From positions 1-64,000 of the forward strand of contig NZ_LZZS01000012.1 of the NCBI RefSeq assembly GCF_014170335.1: a stretch of 64,000 bases of DNA, written 5' to 3'. The notes beneath the pieces are model-generated. The model ran no database searches. It saw only the letters and a program-made list of their open reading frames with translations, and was not told the origin of the DNA. Origin of the DNA: Achromobacter sp. UMC46 (GTDB taxonomy: Bacteria; Pseudomonadota; Gammaproteobacteria; Burkholderiales; Burkholderiaceae_B). Each line of letters opens with the position of its first letter. Position 1 is the stretch's first letter. Below are positions 8,856 through 16,553 of this stretch, in pieces. Position numbers and translations under genes: made by a program.

Positions 8856-10474
8856 GTTCCGCTCCTGCCCCTGCGGGGCGCCAGATGTTGCGCGACGAGA
8901 TAGCCGGAGCCGCCGCCCAGGCCGGGGCCTGGATGGGTGGCGGCGCCGATATGGAAAAGGTTGGAGAGCGGCGTCCGGTGCCCGCGCGCGCCCTGGCTGC
9001 CCGCGAAGGGCCGCAGCCAAAAGAACTGGTCGGGCGAGCACACGCCCGAATAGGGATCGCCGCCGACCAGATTGCAGTTCAGGCCTTCAAGGTCCGCCGG
9101 CGAATAGCTGCGGCGGCCGACGATGCGCCGTGCCAGACCGGGCATGACCGGTTCCAGCCGCGCCTGCACGCGGTCGGCGACCGCCTCGCGCAAAACCGTG
9201 TTCCAGCGCCCGTCTTCGGGCGCCGCGATCTCGCCCAAGGCGTCGCCTTTGACGCGCACCGGCAATTCCTGCATCTGCACCCACAGGATCCAGCCGCCCG
9301 CCGGCGCACGGGTCGGGTCCACCGCCACGGGCTGGCCGATGGCCAGCGTGGGGCGCGCCGGCAACAGGCCGTTGTTCGCTTCCGTCACCGACGCGCATAC
9401 CTGCTCCATGCTCTCGGTCAGGTGCACCAGCGGCACGTGCCGCAATTCGGGCGTCACCCAATCGGGCGGCGCATCCAGCGCGAAATGGATCTGCATGCCG
9501 CCGCGGCCGAAGCGATAGCCCTCGGCGCGCCGGCGCACGGGTTCGGGCGCGCCGGGCAGCAGTTGCCCGTACAACTGCCCTGGCGTCACGTTGCAGACCA
9601 CCGCCTCGGCGGCCCGGTATTCGCGGCCGTCCGCCACCACGCCGGTCGCGCGGCGGCGGCGGCCATCGCCCCGGGTCAGGATCCGTTCGACCGCGGTGCC
9701 AGTCAGCAGACGGCCGCCGTTCCGTTCTATCACCGTCGCCAGCGCATCCACCACGCCGCTGCCCCCGCCCTTCACCACCGGCATGCCGCCGGCCACCACG
9801 GCCGCGAACGTCAGCTTGCCGATCAAGGCGGAACACGCGTCGTCGGGGCCCAGCCCCGTGTGCAGCACCCAGGGCGCGATCAAGGCGCGAGCGGTATCGG
9901 ACCGCAATTCACGCTCTGCCCAGCGGCGGAACGGTTCCATCGAATCGGCGGCGAATGCCGCCAGTCCGTCCATGCCGCGCTTGCGCCATTCCTTGAACAA
10001 CAGCTTGAGCATGCCCGTGCCGTACGGGTTCTGCCCCAACAGGCCAAACGTCAGCGCCGCGTCCTCGCCGAACAGCCGCTGCGCCATCGCGCCGAAGGCC
10101 GCGCCGTCCCCCGCCGCCCACGCGTCCAAGCGCCGCGCGCTGTCCGGGATATCCTGCTTCAACGCCAAGCCGGATCCGTCAGGCCGCACCAGCCCCGTCG
10201 TGTATTCCCCTTGCATGAATTCCAGCCCGGCTTCGGCCAGCGCGGGCTTCAGCGCCGCATAGGCCGGACTGCCCATGAACAACGGATACCAGCACGACAG
10301 CACGTCGTGGCGGTAGCCGGGGAACAGCTCTTCGGTGCGGATGCATCCGCCCAGGCGGTCGTTGCGCTCCAGCACCAGCACCGATTTGCCGCGCTGCGCC
10401 AACAGCGCGGCGCACACCAGCGAGTTCATTCCGCTGCCGACGATGACGACCTGCGCGTCTGACGCTGTGGCCAT
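8852..10474 (-). CDS. Phytoene-desaturase-like (PYROXD2-type) FAD oxidoreductase
   Basis: 540 aa. It has an N-terminal dinucleotide fold (VVIVGSGMNSLVCAALLAQRG), the ERNDRLGG FAD-ribose segment, and a C-terminal FAD closure motif (NLFHIGAATHPGPGLGGGSGYL). This is the CrtI/PYROXD2 class of amine-oxidase-fold flavoproteins that desaturate or oxidise hydrophobic compounds. No other carotenoid genes are nearby. Position between a flavin reductase and an outer-membrane transporter suggests it oxidises a product of the monooxygenase in the same operon; that is inference. Confidence 0.8.
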   Translation of the reverse strand: MATASDAQVVIVGSGMNSLVCAALLAQRGKSVLVLERNDRLGGCIRTEELFPGYRHDVLSCWYPLFMGSPAYAALKPALAEAGLEFMQGEYTTGLVRPDGSGLALKQDIPDSARRLDAWAAGDGAAFGAMAQRLFGEDAALTFGLLGQNPYGTGMLKLLFKEWRKRGMDGLAAFAADSMEPFRRWAERELRSDTARALIAPWVLHTGLGPDDACSALIGKLTFAAVVAGGMPVVKGGGSGVVDALATVIERNGGRLLTGTAVERILTRGDGRRRRATGVVADGREYRAAEAVVCNVTPGQLYGQLLPGAPEPVRRRAEGYRFGRGGMQIHFALDAPPDWVTPELRHVPLVHLTESMEQVCASVTEANNGLLPARPTLAIGQPVAVDPTRAPAGGWILWVQMQELPVRVKGDALGEIAAPEDGRWNTVLREAVADRVQARLEPVMPGLARRIVGRRSYSPADLEGLNCNLVGGDPYSGVCSPDQFFWLRPFAGSQGARGHRTPLSNLFHIGAATHPGPGLGGGSGYLVAQHLAPRRGRSGT

Positions 10475-10499
10475 GAATCACTCCAATCGAGGAAGGCCG

Positions 10500-11009
10500 C
10501 TACGCGGCGGTCAGCGCGGTGAAGCGCCCGGCATGGAACACCAGCGGCGTCGCCGCCACACTGGCCACGCGCAGCACACGCCCGAACAGCAGCAGGTGGT
10601 CGCCGGCGGCGTTCTGCTGGTCGTTCGCGCACACCAGGGTGGCGACGGCCCCTGCGATGGCGGGCACGCCTTCCGGCACTTCATGCAGCGGCGTGCCATC
10701 GAACTTGTCGGCCACGGCCGAACTGGCGAAGCGCATCGCCAGCGCTTCCTGGCCGCAGGCCAGCACGCTGATGGTGAAGTGGCTGCAATCGCGGAACGTC
10801 GCCAGGTTGGGCGAATGGTTCACCAGGCTCCACAACACCAGCGGCGGGTCCAGCGACAGGGAGGCGAAGGAGTTGATGGTCAGGCCGACGTTGCGGCCGT
10901 CCGGGCAGCGCGTGGCCACGATGGCCACCCCCGTCGGATAGCTGCCCAGCACGCCGCGCAGGACCTTGGGATGCAGATCGGTGCTGCCCCAGTCCAGCGG
11001 CGCCGTCAT
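10500..11009 (-). CDS. Flavin reductase (StyB/HpaC-like), small component of a two-component monooxygenase
   Basis: 169 aa. It has the flavin-reductase-like split-barrel pattern: VLGSYPTGVAIVAT, then GLTINSFASLSLDPPLVLWSL, and a late GDHLLLFGRVLRV. The family supplies reduced FAD (or FMN) to a partner oxygenase using NAD(P)H. The start at 11009 overlaps the oxygenase stop codon by 4 bp, which matches the styA-styB arrangement. The frame is open to 11072, but the overlap start gives the proper family N-terminus. Confidence 0.88.
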   Translation of the reverse strand: MTAPLDWGSTDLHPKVLRGVLGSYPTGVAIVATRCPDGRNVGLTINSFASLSLDPPLVLWSLVNHSPNLATFRDCSHFTISVLACGQEALAMRFASSAVADKFDGTPLHEVPEGVPAIAGAVATLVCANDQQNAAGDHLLLFGRVLRVASVAATPLVFHAGRFTALTAA

Positions 11010-12247
11010 GCCGCCGCCCGCGCCGCCTTGGAGGCGATGAACGCGTCGCACGCGACATCGTCGCGCCACCACGGGAAGAACGACGGCGGATGATTAAAGC
11101 CGTTGGCGATGGCGGCGGCCAGCGCGGGCGAATCCTCCGCGGCCTTCAAGAGCTTGAGCAGATGCGGCGCGGGCGGCATCAGCATCGAATTGGTCCATTC
11201 CACCACCGCGCCGCCGTAGTCCCAGAAACGCTCGAAGGTCCGCTGCATCCAGTCGGCCGTGAAGGCGGCGTCGCCATGCGCCAGGATCGCCTCCAGGTAC
11301 ACCGCGCAAGCCTTGGTCGCATTGTTGGAGCCCTGCCCGGTGATCGGGTCGTTGGTCACCACCGCATCGCCCAGGCCGAACACCCGCCGCCCGGACGGCA
11401 GCGTCATCACCGGCTTGCGCACCGTGGGCGCGAAACTGCCGGCCAGGATGCCGTTGGCGTCGGTCAGTTCCACGCCATGGCAGCGGTCGGCCTCCCAGGG
11501 CAGGTAGGTGCGCAGGATGTCCAGGCTCTGCGCCAGATGCGCCTGCGGCGACTTGATGTCGCGCCAGCAATCCATCGGCCCGCCGGGGATGCCCTCGAAC
11601 ACCATGATTTCGCACGGGCCGCCCGTCGTCAGGGCCGGGAACACGAAGTATTCGCCCACGCCGGGAATCAGGTTGAAGGCAACGCGCGAGTAGTCCGGCG
11701 CCGGACGCATGCCGGCAACGTAGGTCAGCGCCAGCGCGCGCTGCGGCCGGTCGAACTGCGACCGTTGCGCGTCGCGCTCGAATAGCTTGACGACATCGCC
11801 CTTGCCAGCGGCCAACAGCACCAGATCGTGTGACGCGGCCAGCAATTCAAGTTCGCCGACCCCGCCGTCCTGGATCAGCAGCCTGCCGCCGCGGGCCGCG
11901 AACAATTCCATCCACGCCGGCATCTTGATGCGCTGGTCCACCGCCTGCGCCGGCTTGTCCAGCGGCGCGACCCAGTCGATCAGCTTGTGCCCCGGATGCT
12001 CGGGATGCGGCACGGCCAGGCCGATGCCGTCGACGGTCGGACAGTCGGCTTCCCACTGGTTCAGGCCCAAGCCGCGTTCGATCTGCAATGACGCGTCGAA
12101 CATGCATTGGCTGGACATCACTTTGCCGTTGCGGATGTTGTCCGGGTCGCGGTTGGTGACCACCGTGACCTCATATCCTTTGTCCAACAGGCCCAGGGCC
12201 AGGGGCAGTCCGGCCTGGCCGCCGCCCACGATCGCGATTCGACGCAT
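11006..12247 (-). CDS. StyA-like FAD-dependent (group E) monooxygenase, oxygenase component
   Basis: 413 aa, close to StyA length (about 415). GGGQAG at residues 8-13 binds FAD, and GDAVVTNDPITGQGSN at 293-308 is the group-E counterpart of the GD/DP-GQG motif. FDRPQRAL near 165-172 also resembles StyA. These enzymes epoxidise styrene-like alkenes or oxidise indole using reduced FAD from a StyB partner, which is encoded next. The ATG at 12247 has AAAGGAG upstream. Sequence divergence from true StyA is evident, so the substrate is unknown. No styrene-oxide isomerase or phenylacetaldehyde dehydrogenase gene is nearby. Confidence 0.85.
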   Translation of the reverse strand: MRRIAIVGGGQAGLPLALGLLDKGYEVTVVTNRDPDNIRNGKVMSSQCMFDASLQIERGLGLNQWEADCPTVDGIGLAVPHPEHPGHKLIDWVAPLDKPAQAVDQRIKMPAWMELFAARGGRLLIQDGGVGELELLAASHDLVLLAAGKGDVVKLFERDAQRSQFDRPQRALALTYVAGMRPAPDYSRVAFNLIPGVGEYFVFPALTTGGPCEIMVFEGIPGGPMDCWRDIKSPQAHLAQSLDILRTYLPWEADRCHGVELTDANGILAGSFAPTVRKPVMTLPSGRRVFGLGDAVVTNDPITGQGSNNATKACAVYLEAILAHGDAAFTADWMQRTFERFWDYGGAVVEWTNSMLMPPAPHLLKLLKAAEDSPALAAAIANGFNHPPSFFPWWRDDVACDAFIASKAARAAA

Positions 12248-12310
12248 CTCTCTTCTCCTTTCGTTTGCATGGCCCGCCGCCCTTGCCGCGGAGCCGTTCA
12301 TGGCCTGGGC

Positions 12311-13099
12311 TTAGTCAGCCAGACGCGGAATCGCAGGCCGCGCCTGCTCCGGCCCCATGGCGGAATAGCCGCCATCCACCGCGTAGTCCGCGCCGGTGAC
12401 GAAACTGGCATGGTCCGACAGCAGGAACGCGACCACCTCGGCCACTTCGGCCGGATCGCCCGCACGCCCCAGCAAGTGGTAGTCGGCGGCCACGCGGTCG
12501 GTCTTGGCGCGGTCGCCGTGCGTCAGTTCGTCCATTACGCGCGACCATGTCCAGCCCGGCGATACCGAATTGACGCGGATGCCGTCGGCGGCGTAGTCCA
12601 TGGCCAGGCTGCGCGTCACCTGCAGCAGCGCCGCCTTGGAAACCGGATACAGCCACCGCCCGGTCTGCGCGACGCGCGACGAGATGCTGGTGAAATTGAC
12701 GATGGCGCCGCCGCCGGCGGCAAGCAGATGGGGATGGACCGCGCGGGCCGCCATCACGGCGCTGACCACGTTGACGTCCAGCGCCTGCAACCAATCGGCG
12801 CGGCCGGAAGCGGCGCCGTCGTCAAGATAGGTGGCGGCCAGGTTGACCAGGTAGTCGATGCGGCCAAAGTGCGTCGCGGCCTCTGCCACGCCGCGCGCCA
12901 ATCGCGCGTCGTCCGTGATGTCCACGTGCCAACAGCGCGCGACGGCCTTGTCCGCGCCGGCGACGCGTTCGCCATTGGCGGCGTCGATGTCGAACAGCGC
13001 CACGCGCACGCCTTTGTCGCGCAACGCTTGGACCACGCCCGCGCCGATCAACGTAGCGCCGCCGGTCACGATGGCCACCTTGTTTTCCAGACCCTTCAT
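12311..13099 (-). CDS. Short-chain dehydrogenase/reductase (first gene of the monooxygenase operon)
   Basis: 262 aa, classical SDR: cofactor motif TGGATLIG (12-19), Asn110, Ser138, Tyr151 and Lys155 (YPVSK). An acidic residue after beta-2 (FDID) suggests NAD(H) preference. SDRs of this kind oxidise secondary alcohols or diols or reduce ketones. The GGTGATG just before the ATG may serve for ribosome binding. It is followed after 63 bp by the StyA-like gene, so it probably acts on an alcohol or diol formed around the monooxygenase step. Confidence 0.85.
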   Translation of the reverse strand: MKGLENKVAIVTGGATLIGAGVVQALRDKGVRVALFDIDAANGERVAGADKAVARCWHVDITDDARLARGVAEAATHFGRIDYLVNLAATYLDDGAASGRADWLQALDVNVVSAVMAARAVHPHLLAAGGGAIVNFTSISSRVAQTGRWLYPVSKAALLQVTRSLAMDYAADGIRVNSVSPGWTWSRVMDELTHGDRAKTDRVAADYHLLGRAGDPAEVAEVVAFLLSDHASFVTGADYAVDGGYSAMGPEQARPAIPRLAD

Positions 13100-13343
13100 C
13101 GCATCACCTCCGCATTGCTGACTGAGTGAGGCGAATACTGACGCTGCGCGCCATGGCGGGCGTAGCCGGATCCGGCAGCCGCTATCCGCGGGCTGCGCTT
13201 ATTCGGGGGAATTCATGTGCAAGCCGAACACGATGGCCGAAAATCGCGGCCGTTGTCCGTTTTCTGCTGAAGCGCCGCCGCCGACGGCGCGGCGTACTTG
13301 CGCGGCGGCGGGAGTTGCGGAGTGTGCACCGGCGGCGGCGCTG

Positions 13344-13367
13344 GTGCGGGTGCGGGTGCGGGTGCGG
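13344..13367. repeat. Four tandem GTGCGG hexamers in the gap 13100-13373
   Basis: GTGCGG is repeated four times exactly. The 274-bp gap between the SDR start and the methyltransferase stop otherwise holds only GC-rich DNA with no convincing gene. The promoter of the monooxygenase operon must lie at its left end, but no regulator gene or clear operator is adjacent. Confidence 0.6.
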
Positions 13368-13373
13368 GCAGCG

Positions 13374-14003
13374 CTAGCCGGTCCGCCGCCAGACGCTGGC
13401 CAGCCAGGGCTGCTGGTCGCGGGGCAGTCCTTCCGGACGGTAATAGTGTTCCAGCTCTTCGAATCCGGCATCCGCCAACAGGGTGCGCCAGCCGTCCAGG
13501 TCGTGATAGACGCCATAGCGCCCACGGTTCCATCCTTCCTGATTGCCGCCCCGCGGGTTGGAACTGAACAGTACGCCGCCCGGCTTCAGCGCGGCGCGCA
13601 GCGCACGCAACACCTGGGGCAGTTCCTGACCGGGCACGTGGAACAGCACGGCATTGGCGAAGATGCCGTCAAAGCGTTCCGCGGGCAAAGCCAGTTTCAA
13701 GAAGTCCTGGTGCCAGACCTCGCAGCCGCTGGCCGCGCGCGCCATGTCGACAAAGCTGGCCGTTCCGTCCAGCCCCACCGGCCGATGGCCCAGCGCGACG
13801 AAAGTCTTCAAGTCGCGGCCGGGGCCGCATCCCAGGTCCAGGATGTCGTAGGGCGGCTTGCCCGGGATATGGCGCAGCAAGGCGGCGATGTTCTGGCTGA
13901 CATCGTGGTCGCGCGTGCCGGCCTCGAACGATTCCGCGTTCTCTTCATAGTGCGCGAGCGTCAGCGCGCTGATCTTGGCAAGGTCTTCCGGGTCCAGTTT
14001 CAT
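13374..14003 (-). CDS. Class I SAM-dependent methyltransferase
   Basis: 209 aa. Motif I is DILDLGCGPGRDLKTF, followed by the acidic GLDGT segment, FDGIFANAVLFHVP (motif post-II) and ALKPGGVLFSSNPRGG (motif III). The N-terminus (KLDPEDLAKISALTLAHYEENAESFEAGT) is typical of the UbiE/Tam-like small-molecule group. The frame is open up to about 14387, but the extra N-terminal ~115 codons are a DUF1016 remnant, so the ATG at 14003 is the real start. The substrate is unknown. Confidence 0.85.
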   Translation of the reverse strand: MKLDPEDLAKISALTLAHYEENAESFEAGTRDHDVSQNIAALLRHIPGKPPYDILDLGCGPGRDLKTFVALGHRPVGLDGTASFVDMARAASGCEVWHQDFLKLALPAERFDGIFANAVLFHVPGQELPQVLRALRAALKPGGVLFSSNPRGGNQEGWNRGRYGVYHDLDGWRTLLADAGFEELEHYYRPEGLPRDQQPWLASVWRRTG

Positions 14004-14044
14004 GAAGCCATTGTGCCTCGTTCGCCTGCCCCGCGCTGTTCGAT

Positions 14045-14442
14045 CCGCAACCGCGCCCGCCAGGTCGCTTTCCTGCCAGATGTCGCGAAGGTCCAGGAAG
14101 TCCAGGACGTAGGGGTCGCGCATGACTAGAGCGGGCGACATCCGCTGGGCATCGCGCAGCGCGTCCAATTCCTGCTCGATCAACGTCTCCGGCTCACGGG
14201 ACAATGCCGTGCGCTCGTACAACATCGAGCCGATCCGCTCGCGCAGGATTCGAACGCTCCAGCGATCAGTACAAGCCATCTGCGCGTAGAAGTCTCGCTG
14301 AAGGGGCTCTTTTAGCGGGATCAGAGCGATAAAGTGCGTCCAGCTCAATTGTCGTATCAGCGATACGACAGTCTTTCCCCGTGTTTAGCATCGGCGATTG
14401 CGCGGCTTCGCCAACAGACGTTTTCACTTTCGGTTTCGCCAC
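14045..14442 (-). pseudogene. DUF1016 (YhcG-type PDDEXK nuclease) gene remnant
   Basis: Reading minus, GTG at 14442 with GAGGAG upstream begins an N-terminus (AKPKVKTSVGEAAQSP). Around 14370 the homology jumps to another frame, which encodes the conserved DUF1016 middle: RQLSWTHFIALIPLKEPLQR, DFYAQMACTDRWSVRILRER, YERTALS and RDPYVLDFL. It stops abruptly near 14045, and the family's C-terminal nuclease part is absent. So the gene has an internal deletion with frameshift and a 3' truncation. The remnant frame runs open into the methyltransferase, creating a false fused open frame. Confidence 0.8.
14349..14371. repeat. Palindrome TTGTCGTAT-N5-ATACGACAG
   Basis: TTGTCGTAT (14349-14357) and ATACGACAG (14363-14371) form an inverted repeat with a 5-nt spacer. 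It lies at the internal junction of the DUF1016 remnant. A near-identical element is at 28024-28046. Confidence 0.6.
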
Positions 14443-14502
14443 AATGACTCCTCGGATACCGCGCTTTCCCACGAAGCGCCGGGTGGAAGCCATCATGAAA
14501 TA

Positions 14503-14539
14503 GAAAAGCCCGCGCGCCTGTGCGGCGCGCGGGCTTTTC
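14503..14539 (-). terminator. Strong Rho-independent terminator after pckG
   Basis: A perfect 16-bp stem (14503-14518 with 14524-14539) around a 5-nt loop. On the minus strand it ends in CTTTTC and further T-rich sequence. It lies 16 bp beyond the pckG stop codon. Confidence 0.9.
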
Positions 14540-14554
14540 GGACGCAGTCGGCGG

Positions 14555-16411
14555 TCAGGCTGCCAGGCGGCTTTCGATCTTGGCCTTGGTGGCCGGCAGG
14601 TCTTCGGGCAGGCCCTGGGACAATTGGCCGAACAGCTCGTCGTGCAGCGCCAGTTCGTCGCGCCAGGCGGCCGCGTCGACCGACATGACCTGGTCGAACT
14701 TGTCCGGCGTGAACTCCAGGCCCGTCCAGTCGATGTCCTGATAGCTGGGCGAAATGCCGAACACCTGGTCGACACCCTTGGACTGGCCGTCGATACGGCC
14801 CAGCATCCAGCGCAGCACGCGCATGTTCTCGCCGAAACCGGGCCAGACGAACTTGCCGTCCGGGCCCTTGCGGAACCAGTTGACGCAGTAGATGCGCGGC
14901 AAGGTGGCGCCGGCGGCTTCCATCTGCTTGCCCAGCTTCAGCCAGTGGTTGAAGTAGTCGCTCATGTTGTAGCCGCAGAACGGCAGCATGGCGAAGGGGT
15001 CGCGGCGCACCACGCCCTGCTGCCCGACGGCGGCGGCGGTGGTTTCCGACCCCATGGTCGCGGCCATGTAGACGCCTTCGACCCAGTTGCGCGCCTCGGT
15101 CACCAGCGGCACCGTGGTGGAGCGGCGGCCGCCGAAGATGAAGGCGTCGATGACCACGCCTTCGGGGTTTTCCCATTCAGGGTCGATGGACGGGCATTGC
15201 GCGGCCGGCGCGGTGAAGCGCGCGTTCGGGTGCGCGGCCTTGCGGCCGGTTTCGCGCGCGAGGGCGGGCGTCCAATCCTGGCCCTGCCAGTCGATCAGGT
15301 GGGCGGGCGGCGTGTCGGTCATGCCTTCCCACCAGACGTCGCCGTCATCGGTCAGCGCCACGTTGGTGAAGATGACGTTGGCCTTCAGGGTGGCCATGGC
15401 GTTGAAGTTGGTCTGCTCGCTGGTGCCCGGGGCCACGCCGAAATAGCCGGCTTCCGGGTTGATGGCGTGCAGGCGGCCGTCGGCGCCCGGCTTGATCCAG
15501 GCGATGTCGTCGCCGATGGTGGTGACTTTCCAGCCGTCCATGCCTTGCGGCGGGATCAGCATCGCGAAGTTGGTCTTGCCGCAGGCGGACGGGAATGCGG
15601 CCGCCACGTGGTACTTGCGGCCCTTGGGCGACGTCACGCCCAGGATCAGCATGTGCTCGGCCAGCCAGCCCTGGTCGCGCCCCATGGTGGAGGCGATACG
15701 CAGCGCAAAGCACTTCTTGCCCAGCAGCGCGTTGCCGCCGTAGCCCGAGCCATAGCTCCAGATCTCGCGGCTTTTGGGGAAATGCACGATGTACTTGGTG
15801 GGGTTGCACGGCCAGGCCACGTCGGCTTCGCCGGCGGCCAGCGGCTTGCCCACGGAGTGCACGCAGGGCACGAAGTCGCCGTCGGTGCCCAGCACGTCGT
15901 AGACCTGCTTGCCCATGCGCGTCATGATGCGCATGTTCACGGCCACGTAGGGGCTGTCGGAGAGTTCAACGCCGATGTGGGCGATGTCCGAGCCCAGCGG
16001 GCCCATCGAGAACGGCACGACATACAGCGTGCGGCCGCGCATGGCGCCGTCGAACAGGCCATTGAGCGTGTCGCGCATCTGGGCCGGGTCGGCCCAGTTG
16101 TTGGTGGGGCCGGCATCTTCCGCCCGGTCCGAACAGATGAACGTGCGGTCTTCCACCCGCGCGACGTCGGACGGGTCCGAGCACGCCAGGAAGGAATTGG
16201 GCCGCTTGGCGGGGTTCAGCCTGCGCATCGTGCCGGACTCGACCATCTGTTCGCACAGGCGGTCATATTCTTCTTGCGAACCGTCGCACCACACGACGCG
16301 GTCCGGCTTGGCCAACGCGACGAAACTGGCTACCCAGTCGATCAGGCCGCGATGCTTGACGTAGGCCGGCACGTTCAACGCCGCAAGGCCCCCATCCAAT
16401 GGCTTATTCAT
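14555..16411 (-). CDS. pckG: Phosphoenolpyruvate carboxykinase (GTP)
   Basis: 618 aa, the usual length of the GTP-dependent class. The P-loop is FPSACGKTN (273-281) with the hyper-reactive Cys279-type position, and the sequence shows the GDDIAW metal site and [14 protein letters not shown]. It converts oxaloacetate and GTP to PEP, CO2 and GDP, the first step of gluconeogenesis. The frame opens at an ATG at 16426, but the ATG at 16411 has GGAG nine bases upstream and is preferred. A strong terminator lies downstream and a hairpin leader upstream. Confidence 0.97.
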   Translation of the reverse strand: MNKPLDGGLAALNVPAYVKHRGLIDWVASFVALAKPDRVVWCDGSQEEYDRLCEQMVESGTMRRLNPAKRPNSFLACSDPSDVARVEDRTFICSDRAEDAGPTNNWADPAQMRDTLNGLFDGAMRGRTLYVVPFSMGPLGSDIAHIGVELSDSPYVAVNMRIMTRMGKQVYDVLGTDGDFVPCVHSVGKPLAAGEADVAWPCNPTKYIVHFPKSREIWSYGSGYGGNALLGKKCFALRIASTMGRDQGWLAEHMLILGVTSPKGRKYHVAAAFPSACGKTNFAMLIPPQGMDGWKVTTIGDDIAWIKPGADGRLHAINPEAGYFGVAPGTSEQTNFNAMATLKANVIFTNVALTDDGDVWWEGMTDTPPAHLIDWQGQDWTPALARETGRKAAHPNARFTAPAAQCPSIDPEWENPEGVVIDAFIFGGRRSTTVPLVTEARNWVEGVYMAATMGSETTAAAVGQQGVVRRDPFAMLPFCGYNMSDYFNHWLKLGKQMEAAGATLPRIYCVNWFRKGPDGKFVWPGFGENMRVLRWMLGRIDGQSKGVDQVFGISPSYQDIDWTGLEFTPDKFDQVMSVDAAAWRDELALHDELFGQLSQGLPEDLPATKAKIESRLAA

Positions 16412-16442
16412 TGGGGCTATCTCCATACATAGACAAATGGTG

Positions 16443-16471
16443 ATACGGCCCCAATTTCGCTGGGGCCGTAT
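16443..16471 (-). promoter_or_regulatory. pckG: Stem-loop in the pckG leader
   Basis: Eleven bp pair perfectly (16443-16453 with 16461-16471) around a 7-nt loop, between the acyl-CoA synthetase stop and the pckG start. No U run follows on the minus strand. It may be an upstream-operon terminator or, if the promoter at 16484-16514 is right, an mRNA 5' stem-loop. Confidence 0.5.
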
Positions 16472-16483
16472 GTAATTTGCGCC

Positions 16484-16514
16484 ATCATACTTGCAGCGCC
16501 GGGCAGCCCGTCAA
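16484..16514 (-). promoter_or_regulatory. pckG: Candidate sigma-70 promoter for pckG
   Basis: On the minus strand TTGACG (16514-16509) and TATGAT (16489-16484) resemble -35 and -10 boxes with a long 19-bp spacer. Transcription would start just before the leader stem-loop. Confidence 0.35.
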
Positions 16515-16553
16515 CCCATCCACATGGACGAGTTTGTCACGGGTTGAGACGGC

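Noticed and set aside
13344-13367. GTGCGG tandem repeats as a phase-variable switch
   Set aside because: Only four units of six bases, intergenic and downstream of the methyltransferase; a hexamer repeat would not change a reading frame.
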